Shown piece by piece: positions 31,558 to 43,429 of a stretch of 64,000 nt of DNA. The stretch spans positions 2,809,001 to 2,873,000 of the forward strand of contig NC_087391.1 of NCBI RefSeq assembly GCF_963675165.1, read 5' to 3'. A program made the translations under genes and the position numbers. This DNA is from Halichondria panicea. Its lineage: Eukaryota > Porifera > Demospongiae > Suberitida > Halichondriidae. The notes beneath the pieces were generated by a model, which saw nothing but the letters and a program-made list of their open reading frames with translations, had not been told where the DNA came from and searched no databases. Numbering within the stretch: position 1 is the first letter of the stretch; every line of letters begins with the position of its first letter.

Positions 31558-34500
31558 ATGTTTGCTGTCAAACTACGCTCACTTTTTCTCCCCAAGGTAC
31601 GGTAGATGTATAATTATTTTCACAAATATGTATTCAATCTATAGTTGAATTTATAGCGCAGAAGTGCAGCCAGGAATTTTGTAGCCCTAGTAAGGTGAAG
31701 TACTGACTGACAATGTAAATATTGCAGACATCGCTGGCAGGACCTTTAGTCAGAGGAAGGTTCCTACTAAGCAACAGTCAAGGCTCCAGCAGTAAGTATG
31801 GTATACTCTTAATTGATTGCATAGCTGTACAGGGCAGAGAGAGAGAATGTGTGTGGGAATCGTGGTGTGCTCCAATTAGAGTGGCACCTTAGGCATGCAG
31901 GGTGAAATGCACACCATGCAGAGGAGCGACACGAGTACCTCCATTAGGGTTAAAAGTCACATGCCACGTTAATGTTGAATTTTGCACGTGATCAAGCCTA
32001 ATCGAGGTACTCGTGTCGCACCTCTGGGTACAAAAGAGAATGGTCAACCCATCAAATTTTACTCATTAATTATTCATGAGCTATGTTTTACGGAGTGCTC
32101 AAAGGCGGCCGTTTTCCTTGGGTTAGAGCGCCATATCTTATTTTGTGAGAGTTGCTTGGTCTTGAAAGCAAAAAAACGCTTCGTGGTGCTCTCCACTGCA
32201 CAGAGCTAGAAGTTTTACTACTACAGTCTCTTGGTGATTACTCAGAGCTTCCACTGGAATATATTTTAAGGCTTGTCTTGATACTTGTCTTGATACTTGT
32301 CAGTCAGAATAAAACACCAATATGGTCGTCTTGGTATTGGTAGCCTGGAAAACGTAGCCAATCCGACCCTAATCTCCTCTCTGGCTACTCGAGGGGTTGT
32401 GGTCACCCACTGTGTCTGATTATGCTCTTTCACGTAGTATTTTTAATATGATGCCTGGCTCAATGGAGGAGTGGCCTGTGTGTGTGATGTGGCGTGGGCG
32501 TGAAGGGAAGTTAATCATTTCATTTCATGTATGTATGTGTGTGTGTGTCGAGGTACACTCAGTGCAGTAATATCTACCGACCGTTAGAAAAATGCTTCAA
32601 GATCCTCGTAGTATAACCTCAGTGAGGTTCTAGAGCAGCCAGTGAAACTATCGATGCCTATGGCCTTGTTGAGGTGAGAGAACACTGGCTGGGATCATAG
32701 CTAGATATAGAAGCTACCTCAAGCTAGAAAATAAAGCGCCTGAGGAAGAAGCTCTTGCGATGGACTAAAGTTCCTGGATTGGTAAGTCTAGAGTAGCCTC
32801 TGTAGTCTTGATAGCTTCAGTATAACTTTGTTTAGGCTAGTTAGTAAAGCAGCAGTGGACATCATGAGCCACCATTAAACTTGTAAACCTGTGTGCAGGT
32901 GAAAAAAACTTTTCCCAGGAAAAGGGCGTCTGCTGATTAGAACCTCGCAGATAAATTTCTTTAGATCCTGATTGAACCATGTCACTGTGAGAACATTGAG
33001 AACTCGTGTCTTTAGTCACTTTGTGCATTCATACTGTAAATTGTAACCAATTGCTAATTAGTGGGGATGGTCAGTTGCTTGGTAACGATGATGGTGTCGA
33101 GATACCCCTGTGGTCTGCGCTACCTGTCAGAAATAGTGACAAGTCATTTCAATGTATGATTCATGGTATAATTGGATTGTAAAACATCTTGTTTTCTTTA
33201 AAACGGATTAAACCACACCTACTCGTAGCATGTGCACCTCCCGTGCCAAGCTGCAACAGGAGATTTGATAGTTTATCTTATGTACCTCTTCTTAATTAGC
33301 TTTTATTTATTCCATCAGGATGTTGGATAGCAGCAAGGACTCTGACCACCACTTCACATTCTGTTCAAGTCCAATCTAAGAGGTACTTGACAAACTTGTT
33401 TGTGAGTGCATTCCACCTAAGTAGCCACGAATCCGGGCTGATTAAAGTACGGCCTGGTATCTATTGCATAGGTGATAGTGCACATGTGCAACTGAGTTCC
33501 CCAGAATCTGAGGATTTTGTTCACTAGTTTTTTCCGTAATAATGTCTCTTGTGAAGCGGCTTATGCCCTCTATTGTGTTGTTGAGAAGGCTAGCTTGCAC
33601 ACTAGTCTGAAGCCAAAAGAGGCTCTCATATACGTCCATGATGGTCGTATGGTCGGGAAGCACAAAGACTTTCCATAGCCTGTACAGGAACCAAGCTCGG
33701 ACATCCTGACCATACGACCATTGTAGAGGTAGATGAGAGCCTCTCTTGGCTTTAGACTAGTGTGCAAGCCTTCTCGACAACGAAATAGAGGGCATAACCA
33801 CAGCTAGCTAAGGTACAACGTAGATAGTAGATGGGCGTGGACGGGTCACGCCTATGTCAGTGTATGATTAAGCGCATGTGTAATATCACCCATGCAATAA
33901 TACCGGCCTGGATTTGAGGTTGTATGTTTGTAGTGGCTAACTCGCATGGTAATTAACTCATTCATTATACAGTCATGTGAATGGTATGTCCGGACTGCAC
34001 CCATTTGTCTAGACCAGGACTCACTCTTACCCATAAGATGCAGTAAATACTTATTTACTGCATTTGCATTTGCATTTGCATTTGCAGGCTCAAAAGATAG
34101 TAGACTAGTGTCTACTATCTTTTGCACTAGTCTACTATCTTTTGAGCCTGCAAATAGTAAAAATCGGTCATCAACTTAATTTTTGGAGGTCTTCCAGTCT
34201 GTACCTGCTGTTGTATACATTGTACTGTACAACCTCCATAAAACGAACACCATTGGGGAACAGCCTTTTGGCCGTTATAGAGACGTGGTCTTCCTTAGGA
34301 GGTTTCAATTGCCAGCTATGTATGCTCTCTGATTCATTTCTTGCTGCAAATGAATCTTGGGGCTGCTTCTTTAGTTCATACAAGCTTTGAAAAGGTTGAA
34401 GGGACAAGCTACGTACAGCTAAGTTTTCACAATTGTGCAAAATAATGCTATCTCAGCTGCTAATTCTGAGTGTGGCTGTCCATTCTGGGAGGTTATTTTC

Positions 34501-37500
34501 CATTGCTAAAGCTGATTGGGGGACTAGAAAGCTGCTCGTTATACAGAGTAGAGAGGTGGTCGGTCCTGAGAGGTTGCTTTACATTGAAGTCATTGTAGTT
34601 TCAATCTGGACCTGAGCACTTGGCCGTTATATAGCGTGTGGTTGCTCTTTGAAGGTGGTCATTAATGGAGGTTCCACTGTATTTGTACTTTAATTGCCCA
34701 GGGTAATCCTTAAAACCAGTAAGAGGTTGTACGAGTGGTGTACAATGCAATGCCAAGCATTTATACGAGCACTCATGCATGCATGTACTAATTTTCTGGA
34801 TTCTGCTTTGTAATGGTACAGCGTGTGGTTGCTCTTTGGAGGTGGTCATTAATGAAGGTTCCACTGTATTTGTACTTTAATTGCCCAGGGTAATCCTTAA
34901 AACCAGTAGGAGGTTGTATGAGTGGTGTACAATGCAATGCCAAGCATTTATACGAGCACTCGTGCATGCATGTACTAATTTTCTGGATTCTGCTTTGTAA
35001 TGGTACTCCCATGGGGTATTAAACAGGAATGCAATAACTTATACATTTGACTTCATTGGCTGAGAATGCACACTTTGAGGTTAATCCACACTTGCAGCAT
35101 ATAGTACTAATTGTTTTTTGGACGATCATTTGTACTAATTCGTTTACTTCATTACGTGCACTGCACTTCATGTGTCCCGGTAAATAGTTTCCGTGCGACA
35201 ATTTTCGGCGAGGTCAACTTGCCCACCGGCATGAAAATAACGAATTTTTTACCCCACAAAAATTATTTGCTCTACTGTATAACGGCTATTATACATGTAA
35301 GCATCACATGTATATAATTATGTACACATGTTTTCTTGAGATTGATTCATAGATTTGCAAATAATTTGTAGCTTAATTCATTCTCGAGTTATAGCGCTAG
35401 TCATTAAAAGGATCCTAACCCTAACCCTAATACATGTAATTTGTCTACTGAACAATAACCATAGAATAATTTGTAATTTGCAGTTTCTTCAGAATCATTA
35501 GCAAAATCTGGCTTTGAGGTGAAGGGTTCAATGCTGCTGCTTCTGGTCGTGAAGCTTCCTACGTGAATGTGCGCGTGTTTATCTGAATGTGTGAAACATG
35601 TTTTTTACTTGCATCTGTTAGTTGTGAAAACCATGCGAGCATTTCTTTTCTTATCCTGGTAGCTACCAAATTAGCTAGTGATCTAGTGGGGGTAACATAC
35701 ATGTGCGATGAATAGAATGTCCATTGCATGATTTTCACTCCCTTTTATGATAGAAAATGCGCTATCATAATTCTGTCAACTATACATATACGCTTTTAGC
35801 TATGATGTGTCCGTTGGTCTGTATAGCCATACCACTTCTTGTCATTGTTTTCAATGGGATATTTGCAAACTCAATATATTTTTTGCTCTTGAGCCCTGTC
35901 CTGTACACCTTAAAAAAGCCTGCATTGAGGAAACTTACATCACTGGTGTTTGGCCTGCTCGGAAGTACTTCTTAATGTGCCTTTTATTGTGTGCTTAAGA
36001 CAAGAAAGATCATTATTATGCTATACGTAGCAATTAAATGTTACTGTTACTGTGACAGTGTGATTGCGTAAAATAGCGATTGATCCTTCCCACATAAATT
36101 CAGTTTTAATGACGGATATGATATAACGTACTAACAATAAATTATTGGGTATAGCGTTTTAATTCAAAAGCTTGACATTTCTTGAGTTTCTGTAGTGGTG
36201 ATAATGAGAGTGTCTGGCTTCAACTGAAACTGTACACCATTCCAGAGGCACTACCATTACCTCATATGTATCCAAGCAGTAGTGATAGCTCGATTTCTAT
36301 ACGTCTTATCTAATTAGAAGTGACTAATTGTTTACTGGTTGCTTGTACGATTTCTTCATAATACTGCAGCTTCGCTGTTTTGCTAGTGGTCAATTTAAGA
36401 CCTGTTGTAATAAAAGTGTCCTTGTACACCTTCAATATACACAGTCATGTAATTGTACTACTAAAAGCACACTATATAATGTAATAACAGATTCTGCTGC
36501 CATCATTATCTGGCACAATATTTACAACTGTCTTGAGTGTGGTATTAAGTGATGTTGCCTATATAATTATAGTGTCACAGCTGTAGTGTGATCTCTATTT
36601 CGCTTTTTGTAATGTGGGCAGTGGCTCAGAAGTGCTTAACGTGGTGATGAAACTATTTAAAGAATTAAACCAAAGATCATGCAGATACATGTATTGTGTA
36701 TTGGCTAATGTATGAACACCTGTAATGAATGCTCATTCTTGGTCATTACCACAATAATTATGGCTATAGCCTACATGTAAGTACGAACCATGCATGTAAA
36801 TCTATACCTACACTCTACACAGTAAAGGATCACCAATGATGTGTACTACTGTACAATGTGTATAAACTACGAAGTCATGTAGTTGACACACACAATGTGT
36901 ATGGGCGTTTGAGAAGGTTGGACACGTGCACTGCTTTTTGCTGAGCTGGTACTGTAACAGTTTATTGACGATTTTCTATGTGATTTTCCACGGTCATTGG
37001 AAATTGATGGCAGCATTTCTGTTACTCTCTGGTTACTCTCTGTCTACTGTGAATATAATTCACCAACCCAACCCCCAGCGATCCCCTCCATTCTGACGGC
37101 ATAGAGTGTTTACTAGATTTTTGCCTGCCAGTGCGATGCAATTAAATTACATACAGCACTGCTGAACTATACTCTATACCCTATAGTCTACATGGTCAAT
37201 ATACAATATGCTAGTCAGGTGATATAAGTTCCAGAGGTGGCCATATCTTTTGCTTACAGTTGTTTAATATCTATGGTAACGTGAGCAAGAACCTTAGGAA
37301 TACCACGTGAATGCATGATGATGCGTGTCCAATCTCTTCTGCATGAGTGTGCTAAGGAAGTGGTGCAATGCAATAATATTTTTAGTGAGTACGTGTGTAA
37401 TGTATTCAGACTAGCAGAATATTTAACAGTTTTGTCTAATTGTCAAACCAGTTTGTTACAACAACTTCTCGCTGCAGTTACACTTACACTTAATTTGCAC

Positions 37501-40500
37501 CACTCCTCACCAATCTGCACACAGCATACACAATTGAACGTATTTTCCTTGGTAATTGCAAACTAGGGTAAAGGCTCACATATGTATATACATTACCTTC
37601 TACACACAGCAGCTTCCCGTGCCAACCGTCGTCACGCTCAGTTCGGAAAATTTGGAATACTCCATGTCTCTGGTCTGACTACCAAATTGTCATCACCCCT
37701 CCCTTTGCGGAGTCCATAACGGAGGGAGACGTCAAATGGGAAAAAGGTAATGTGGTTCACTGGTGGTATTGCTATAGCATTTACAGTCCTGTACGTACAA
37801 AGTAACTAAGGGTGGATAACTAGTGTTTCAAAGTTTCCATGGCAGTATAACTATTGATCTTGCACCAACTGTAGCATAATTATGGTAATTGCCTTGCGAC
37901 ATATTATGTCTTCTTTGCCTATGGCTTTTTGCTTGGTAGTTTTGATTACATCGCGCAGCAAATAGAGAATGAAACGATTTGATGTTAGAAATGCGTAAAT
38001 ACAACTCCACTGCTGCTGCTCATGAATTTGCATACAGAGGTTGGTGACTCAGTGGCAGTGGATGAAGTTATTGCTGAGATTGAAACAGACAAAGTAAGTA
38101 CGAACATTTTTTCATACCCATGTAGCGGTTGGTCTTTGTCAGTAATTTATACAACAAATAAATTATAGAACTCATTCCTCTGGGCTCAGTTGTTGTATCG
38201 ACTGTCTGTTTATGGTAGTTCCTATCCAGTGGAGGTAATAATTGTCCCAGCTGTGCTCGTGATGTGTTTGTAGCGTCTGTGTTGTGCATTGTATGTTCTG
38301 CTATGGAATGGGGTACTGGTGATGCTGTGAGCAGTTTGGTTCACACAATAAATGTGTCATGATTATAAGCACTAATTTTGCAATTAATTTTGCACTCTAT
38401 TTTAATTATGTTCTAATATGGGTAGTAGTCTCGCTGTACATGTAATTGGTGTTACAGTACTACATTGTCAAGTTGATTGGAGAGCTTCAAATGAGTACTC
38501 AGTGTGTACTCAGCGTAGTGTGTTATAGTAGCAACTCAGCACCAAAACATGTACTAACGTACGTAAGAGACAGTTACGGTGGTCTGGGCATTTTAATGTA
38601 CATGTACATGTAGCTCAAATCTTTTTAAATCTTCAGTTTTTTGTACCCGTCCATTGGCTTGTTACATGTAAAATTCCGAATCACACAGACAGCAATCCCG
38701 GTGCTCTCCTCAGTGACTGGAGTGATAGAAGAGCTCTTTGTGCCAGACGGGGAAAAGGTGCTTGCCAACACTGAGCTGTGTAAGATCAAAATAAGTGAGA
38801 CCTTAGGGGAGGCACCAGCTCTACAAACCACTACCCAGCAGCCCCCACCACCATTACAACCTTCACAATCTCCACTGCCTGCACCATCACAACCCGAGTT
38901 ACCCACTCATGCTTCCATCCCGACTATTCTGCCACCTATACCACCATTGCCTAGTAAGAACTGGGTATAATACTGCATTGATTCTGATTTAGATTTGAAG
39001 CAGTCTCTTTCAAAAGGTGTGCATGTATGTAAGCGTGCTTTGAGTATTTGTGTTGCCGTCCATACGTGTACATGTATAATGTAGATTTCGAGAATGTTTC
39101 CCACAGACCAACCATTTGGTGAGGTTCCAAACCCACCGCCCCCAGCACCTAGAGCCAGTGCAGAGCTACACTCAAGCACTAGGAGTGAGAAAAGAGTAAG
39201 TGAATGATGATCTTAAAAAACAGTGGTAGCCTTTTTATTTTTGAGCCTATTTTCGACGTTTTGCAATTAACCGGCCTGTAGAAGTTGTTTTGGTGTAAGA
39301 GCAGTATTGATTGAGAGTGTGCAGTCCAGTATGAAAATTGTTTCAGGTGAAGATGTCTCGTATGAGGCACCGTATAGCACAAAGGCTGAAGGAGGCGCAA
39401 AACACCAACGCCATGCTCACCACCTTCAATGAAGTGGACATGAGGTTGGTACACTGTAAGCACAGTCTTTACGCCTTTTTGTGTAGTCTCCATACCTCTA
39501 GTTCTTATTTTTAATTCTCTTTATTTGTCATCTATTAGTCTGGAGCCTCAAACACGTTGTCAATTAAACTACTTACTTTTTTGCTCCTTGAAAAACTGCT
39601 GTGGTAGATTCACTTTAATTAGGTGTAAATACATGTACATGATGTGCGTATAAATCTCAGTGCTACATGCAGTATGGTTGCGGTCGAATGTGCATGCAAT
39701 GTTGTGTATATGTAAATAACATCTATGTCGTGACGTCCACGTTGAAGGGAGAGCCAATGCTGTGTTAGGGTTACTGTTTTAAACCCTGTTGTGCAGATCA
39801 GAGTAGGTCTGGGGTAGGCGTCCCGTAGTAAGTTAACTGTGCCTGTATAGTCTATTCATTGCCAGTAATAGATCTGTTCCACACTCGCAGTAACGTTATT
39901 GAAATGAGAAATACACATAAGGAGGCATTTCTGAAGAAGCATGGAGTTAAACTCGGTTTCATGTCTCCCTTCATCAGAGCTGCCTGTTTCTCTCTCCAAG
40001 ACCAGCCTATAGTCAATGCAGGCAAGTTCTCGAGACCCGTATCGACGTGAATCACCTTTATCAGTGGTGCAAAATTGTTGCATGGTTGCATGTATTATGC
40101 TTTGAAATTAAACTGTACAACACTGACTCATCTGCAGCCTTTCTAGTCATGTAAATATAGCCTGCGTTGAATTGCATTTTAGCCAGCTCCATAAATGTAC
40201 CTTCCTCACTAGCCTCGCCACCATGCAGGCTGATTTTTTTCTAATGGAATGCTAAGAAAAATCGGCCTGTAGACGAGGCTATTAATGTCTCACCTCTGCT
40301 TTTCCCCTATTTGCAGTGATTGACGATGGAAACATCGTTTACAGGGATTACGTAGACATCAGTGTAGCAGTGGCTACTCCCAAGGTAGTCTCATGAATGT
40401 ACTCCAGTATTTAATTTCCAATGCCACTCAGAACATAGATAGAAAAGGACAGGGAATGGAAACGAAAATGTTTGTAGGGTGTGGCTAAAACTACAAAATT

Positions 40501-43057
40501 TATAATCAGCATGCTCATTACCTGTCTTGACTGCCATACAATGTGCTGTACATAGAAATAGCGAAATTGATCACTATTCGATGTTGATTATGCTAAACCT
40601 AGCTCTAAAAGATTAAGCCACTCAACCACTAAAAAAATAAATATTATACTAGCCATTACTATGAAGTCGTGGGAGGTCAAGGCCCGTGGTGTGTCTACTA
40701 AAGCAGTTTGAAGGACTATACTATACTGCAATGTTTATGAACAGTACAGCTTATCCATAGCATGAAACCATCCTATATAGCACTTATACATAATAACCAA
40801 GTCAAGCAATGTCCTTTGCCGTTTTGGCTTCACAGCAAGGAAGAGAAAAGTTGACATGAGTAAGTCAACAAAAATGGAGTAAAGACAACGGACTTAGAGC
40901 TTGTCAGTGGTATAAACTTACTTCTCTAGAATACCTCCCAGCCCCTGAGTAATCCCTAGTGAATAGGAGAGCTAAATATAACCTCAGAACGGTCAACCGC
41001 GAAATATAATGCGGAGAGTTTCAACCGCACACACAGGGCGGCCCGGTCGTTTCCAATCCCCCCCTCCTTTTCTATCTATGCTCAGATAGTCAATGTCAGT
41101 ATGATTTGCGTTTTGTGCATACAATGGTGTAACAAACTATTATTTCAGCATTGTTTGAATCACAGGGTCTTGTGGTACCTGTGCTGAGAAATGTTGGGAC
41201 AATGAACTACGCTGACATTGAAATTGGAGTAAATGAACTAGGACTCAAGGTAAGTAAACAATATTATTATAGTGGAGCCTTCGAGCAGTAGACACAAGGT
41301 TTTCTTGAATAATGCAATATTCCATAACCGATTCAAAAGCGTGTCCTTTCCTACGTTAATGTGCACCACTTACTAGAATATTTTGGTATAAAAATCAAAT
41401 TCCTGAAAGAAGTCTTGACCATTGTCGGAAGCTCCACTGTACTTTTTCACGACAGAAACAATCAGCTTAAGTGTGTTTATTAACCCTACAGGATTGGTTG
41501 ATTAGCAAGTAAATGCATATATATACAAATACATTATACACGCCATGTAAGCTATCCGGTTTAGAAGCCTTTCTCAAATGAATACTAGTTATTACCTTTG
41601 ATGTATCTGGCTTCACTGTGCAATATGCCATATATTTGCAAAGGGACTTAATCTAAATGTACTTATCACATAGCAATTGTTACGTACGCTGTGCCTGCAA
41701 AATGGTGTGTGATGTGTACAACTGTATGTTAATGAAAGCACTGCGGGTGCTGATGCCTCGGTGGAGATATCAAAGCTACATAACATAAAGCTAAATTTAC
41801 ACACATTATAATATCATGATAAACGTTTTTGCATTTTGCTGTGCATGCAGAGGCAGAATCCAGAATCGCAGGGAAACTCGAAGAGAGGGTGATGATCGAC
41901 CATGATTGTTATTAAAAACGATCGATGCCAAAAATCCAAGTCTAAATAAATGGCTGCATCAGCAGAGCCTTGCAGCTCTCTTCTCACTCTTGCAGCTACC
42001 AATAGCTAGCGTTCTAGTGCAGAGCTAACTATTAAGTGGAGCAGCAACACTCTGTGGACAAGTTATTCTACGCACTCTTCTGAAAAGGCTGCAATGACAT
42101 TCCAAGTAAACAAGAGTAGGCATAACCATAGATAGTAACTATGGCATAACTCGAGAAAGAAGCGAATCCACAAATTAAAATCCAAGAAAGCATGACTAGA
42201 AGCCTATAGAAACTCTTACTTGCACTTCATTGATCCTTGAGCAGCTGTAGCAGTCTACACACACACACACAAACACACTACCGTATACCTCGCTTGCGCA
42301 TGCGCACCAAGGCATAATTAGCATTCATTATAATATTATCGTACTCTTAAACTGTTGTGCATGCACTTGTGTTTGCTGTGTAGGCTCGTGATGGTACACT
42401 TGCCATAGAGGACATGGACGGAGGTACATTCACTATCAGCAATGGTGGAGTGTTTGGCTCCATGTTTGGGACGCCCATCATCAACCCCCCACAATCAGCC
42501 ATATTGGGTATGCACGCTACCATACAGAGACCAGTGGCCATTAATGGCAAGGTGAGAGTAATTACATTAGCTACTCAACTGATTATGGCCAAGCTGTTGG
42601 TTTTTTTTAGTGTGCAACAAGTTGAAGTGGCTTGTTACACTGTTACAAAGGCAGTTACAGTATCTACACTATTCAGAGGGAAGGACTAGGTTAAAAACGG
42701 CAGATTTTTACTAGCACAACACTTCTTCTGTCTTTCAATTTTCTCTAGAATCACTTTTGATTATCGTTCCTGAAGCCTGCAAATCAAAATCACCAACTAA
42801 CTTTTGAGCTCATCGAAGATACTGGAACTGTGCTGATACATTTTGAATTTTGCACAGCAGCTTTTGTTGCTGATTATTTTAGTGATACTTGACTTATTAA
42901 AACTCGCTATATCTGTGTACAGGTTGAGATCAGGCCTATGATGTACGTGGCACTAACGTATGACCATCGGTTGATTGATGGTAGAGAGGCTGTTCTCTTC
43001 CTGAAGAAGATCAAATCAGCTGTAGAAGACCCTCGTGTGATTTTGTTAGGCGTGTAG
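31558..43057 (+). CDS. DLST: Dihydrolipoyllysine succinyltransferase (2-oxoglutarate dehydrogenase E2), 12 exons
   Basis: Mitochondrial E2 core of 2-oxoglutarate dehydrogenase; transfers the succinyl group from lipoamide to CoA in the TCA cycle. Exons: 31558-31596, 31728-31795, 37610-37746, 38038-38093, 38689-38953, 39107-39195, 39347-39444, 39891-40021, 40317-40384, 41166-41249, 42384-42551, 42923-43057 (445 residues). Exons 1-2 encode an Arg/Ser-rich mitochondrial presequence ([19 protein letters not shown]). The lipoyl domain starts [18 protein letters not shown]; its lipoylated Lys is about 100 in EIETDK. A proline/glutamine-rich linker follows. No E3-binding domain is seen, as is usual for animal DLST. 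The catalytic domain has [39 protein letters not shown] and [10 protein letters not shown], with His about 416 and Asp about 420. Intron 8 uses a GC donor. The exon 2-3 junction needs donor AA|GTATGG to keep frame; the nearby GTAAGT would need an extra small exon. Confidence 0.94.
31920..32026. repeat. 'AGGTACTCGTGTCG' family, copy 3
   Basis: GCGACACGAGTACCTCCATTAGG (31925-31947) and CCTAATCGAGGTACTCGTGTCGC (31998-32020) are inverse copies of one terminus flanking TTGAATTTTGCACGTGA. Same family as 6787-6914 and 27109-27155. In DLST intron 2. Confidence 0.55.
33434..33925. mobile_element. Foldback element with about 95-bp inner inverted repeats
   Basis: The arm 33567-33665 (TTATGCCCTCTATTGTGTTG ... 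TGGTCGTATGGTCGG) is the inverse of 33695-33798, about 88% by eye, with a loop of about 35 bp. Outer inverse words (ATTGCATAGGTGATAGTGCAC near 33469; the inverse of GTGTAATATCACCCATGCAAT near 33877) suggest longer, more decayed termini. DLST intron 2. Confidence 0.6.
34041..34155. repeat. Hairpin cluster: palindrome, (TTTGCA)n and 31-bp inverted repeat
   Basis: GCAGTAAATACTTATTTACTGC (34041-34062) is a near-perfect palindrome. It is followed by four TTTGCA repeats, then arms 34080-34110 and 34125-34155, which are exact 31-bp inverses around a 14-nt loop; the loop repeats TCTACTATCTTTTG from the right arm. DLST intron 2. Confidence 0.75.
34635..35008 (+). repeat. Tandem duplication, 187-bp unit x 2
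   Basis: The unit starting CGTGTGGTTGCTCTTTG and ending TTCTGCTTTGTAATGGTAC occurs at 34635-34821 and 34822-35008, about 96% identical by eye. Non-coding, DLST intron 2. Confidence 0.8.
35410..35432 (+). repeat. Short interstitial telomere-like repeat
   Basis: Contains CCTAACCCTAACCCTAAT, about three units of the animal telomere repeat. Too short to call telomeric; probably chance or a repair scar. Confidence 0.5.
41728..42320 (-). mobile_element. MITE-A family, full-length copy
   Basis: Runs from TTAATGAAAGCACTGCGGGTG through ATGCCTCGGTGGAG, TTTTGCTGTGCATGCAG, GATCGACCATGATTGTTATT, CTCTTGCAGCTACCAATAGC and GATCCTTGAGCAGCTG, then a CA microsatellite (42258-42283), to CTTGCGCATGCGCACCAAGG then CATAATTA. 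About 593 bp, in the DLST intron before exon 11, ending 64 bp before that exon. Confidence 0.7.
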
Positions 43058-43171
43058 ACACTTAACTATAAAAGTTTTGTTATTGTGTGTGCTGCAGAGT
43101 TCTAGTTAGTTATAAGGTGCCACTTTTACTTCGTTGTGTACTCAAGTTAGCAACAGCATCATTCCTTTAGT

Positions 43172-43234
43172 AATAAACTTGGAGGTCTCATGCCTACATG
43201 TGTAGAATTACCTAACAGTGTGACATTGAATAAA
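43172..43234 (+). terminator. DLST polyadenylation signals
   Basis: AATAAA at 43172-43177 (TAGTAATAAACTT) and again at 43229-43234 (TTGAATAAAAAC), 115 and 172 bp after the stop codon. The convergent TPR gene ends at 43430, leaving about 200 bp between the two 3' ends. Confidence 0.7.
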
Positions 43235-43429
43235 AACATGTCGTACAAAAAGTTCTAGTCTAATATTATATATACTACATGTATATATATATAAAAAAAT
43301 TATAATTATTCTATTGATAATTGCTTTAAAAAAAGGTCAGCTTACAATAATAATAAAATTGATCTGCCAAGGAACAGAACCAGTTGTTTCATTGTTACCT
43401 TGTGTTTGAGACGTGATTGTGATGAGAAA

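Larger units (their letters stand above)
31796..37609. other. DLST intron 2 (5.8 kb), no further gene seen
   Basis: Apart from the repeats listed between 31920 and 35432, I find no supported exon. Open stretches in 35757-36552 have no domain or splice logic. If the GTAAGT donor at 31792 is used, a small in-frame-restoring exon should lie in this interval, but I cannot identify one. Confidence 0.45.

Noticed and set aside
34055-34086. CRISPR-like regular repeats (TTTGCA)n
   Set aside because: A six-base microsatellite in an animal intron; no spacers.
35410-35432. Telomere or fusion point
   Set aside because: Only about three CCCTAA units inside an intron of a conserved gene.
35757-36552. Short plus-strand frames with hydrophobic stretches
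   Set aside because: No start or splice context, no homologous motif, AT-rich composition like the rest of DLST intron 2.
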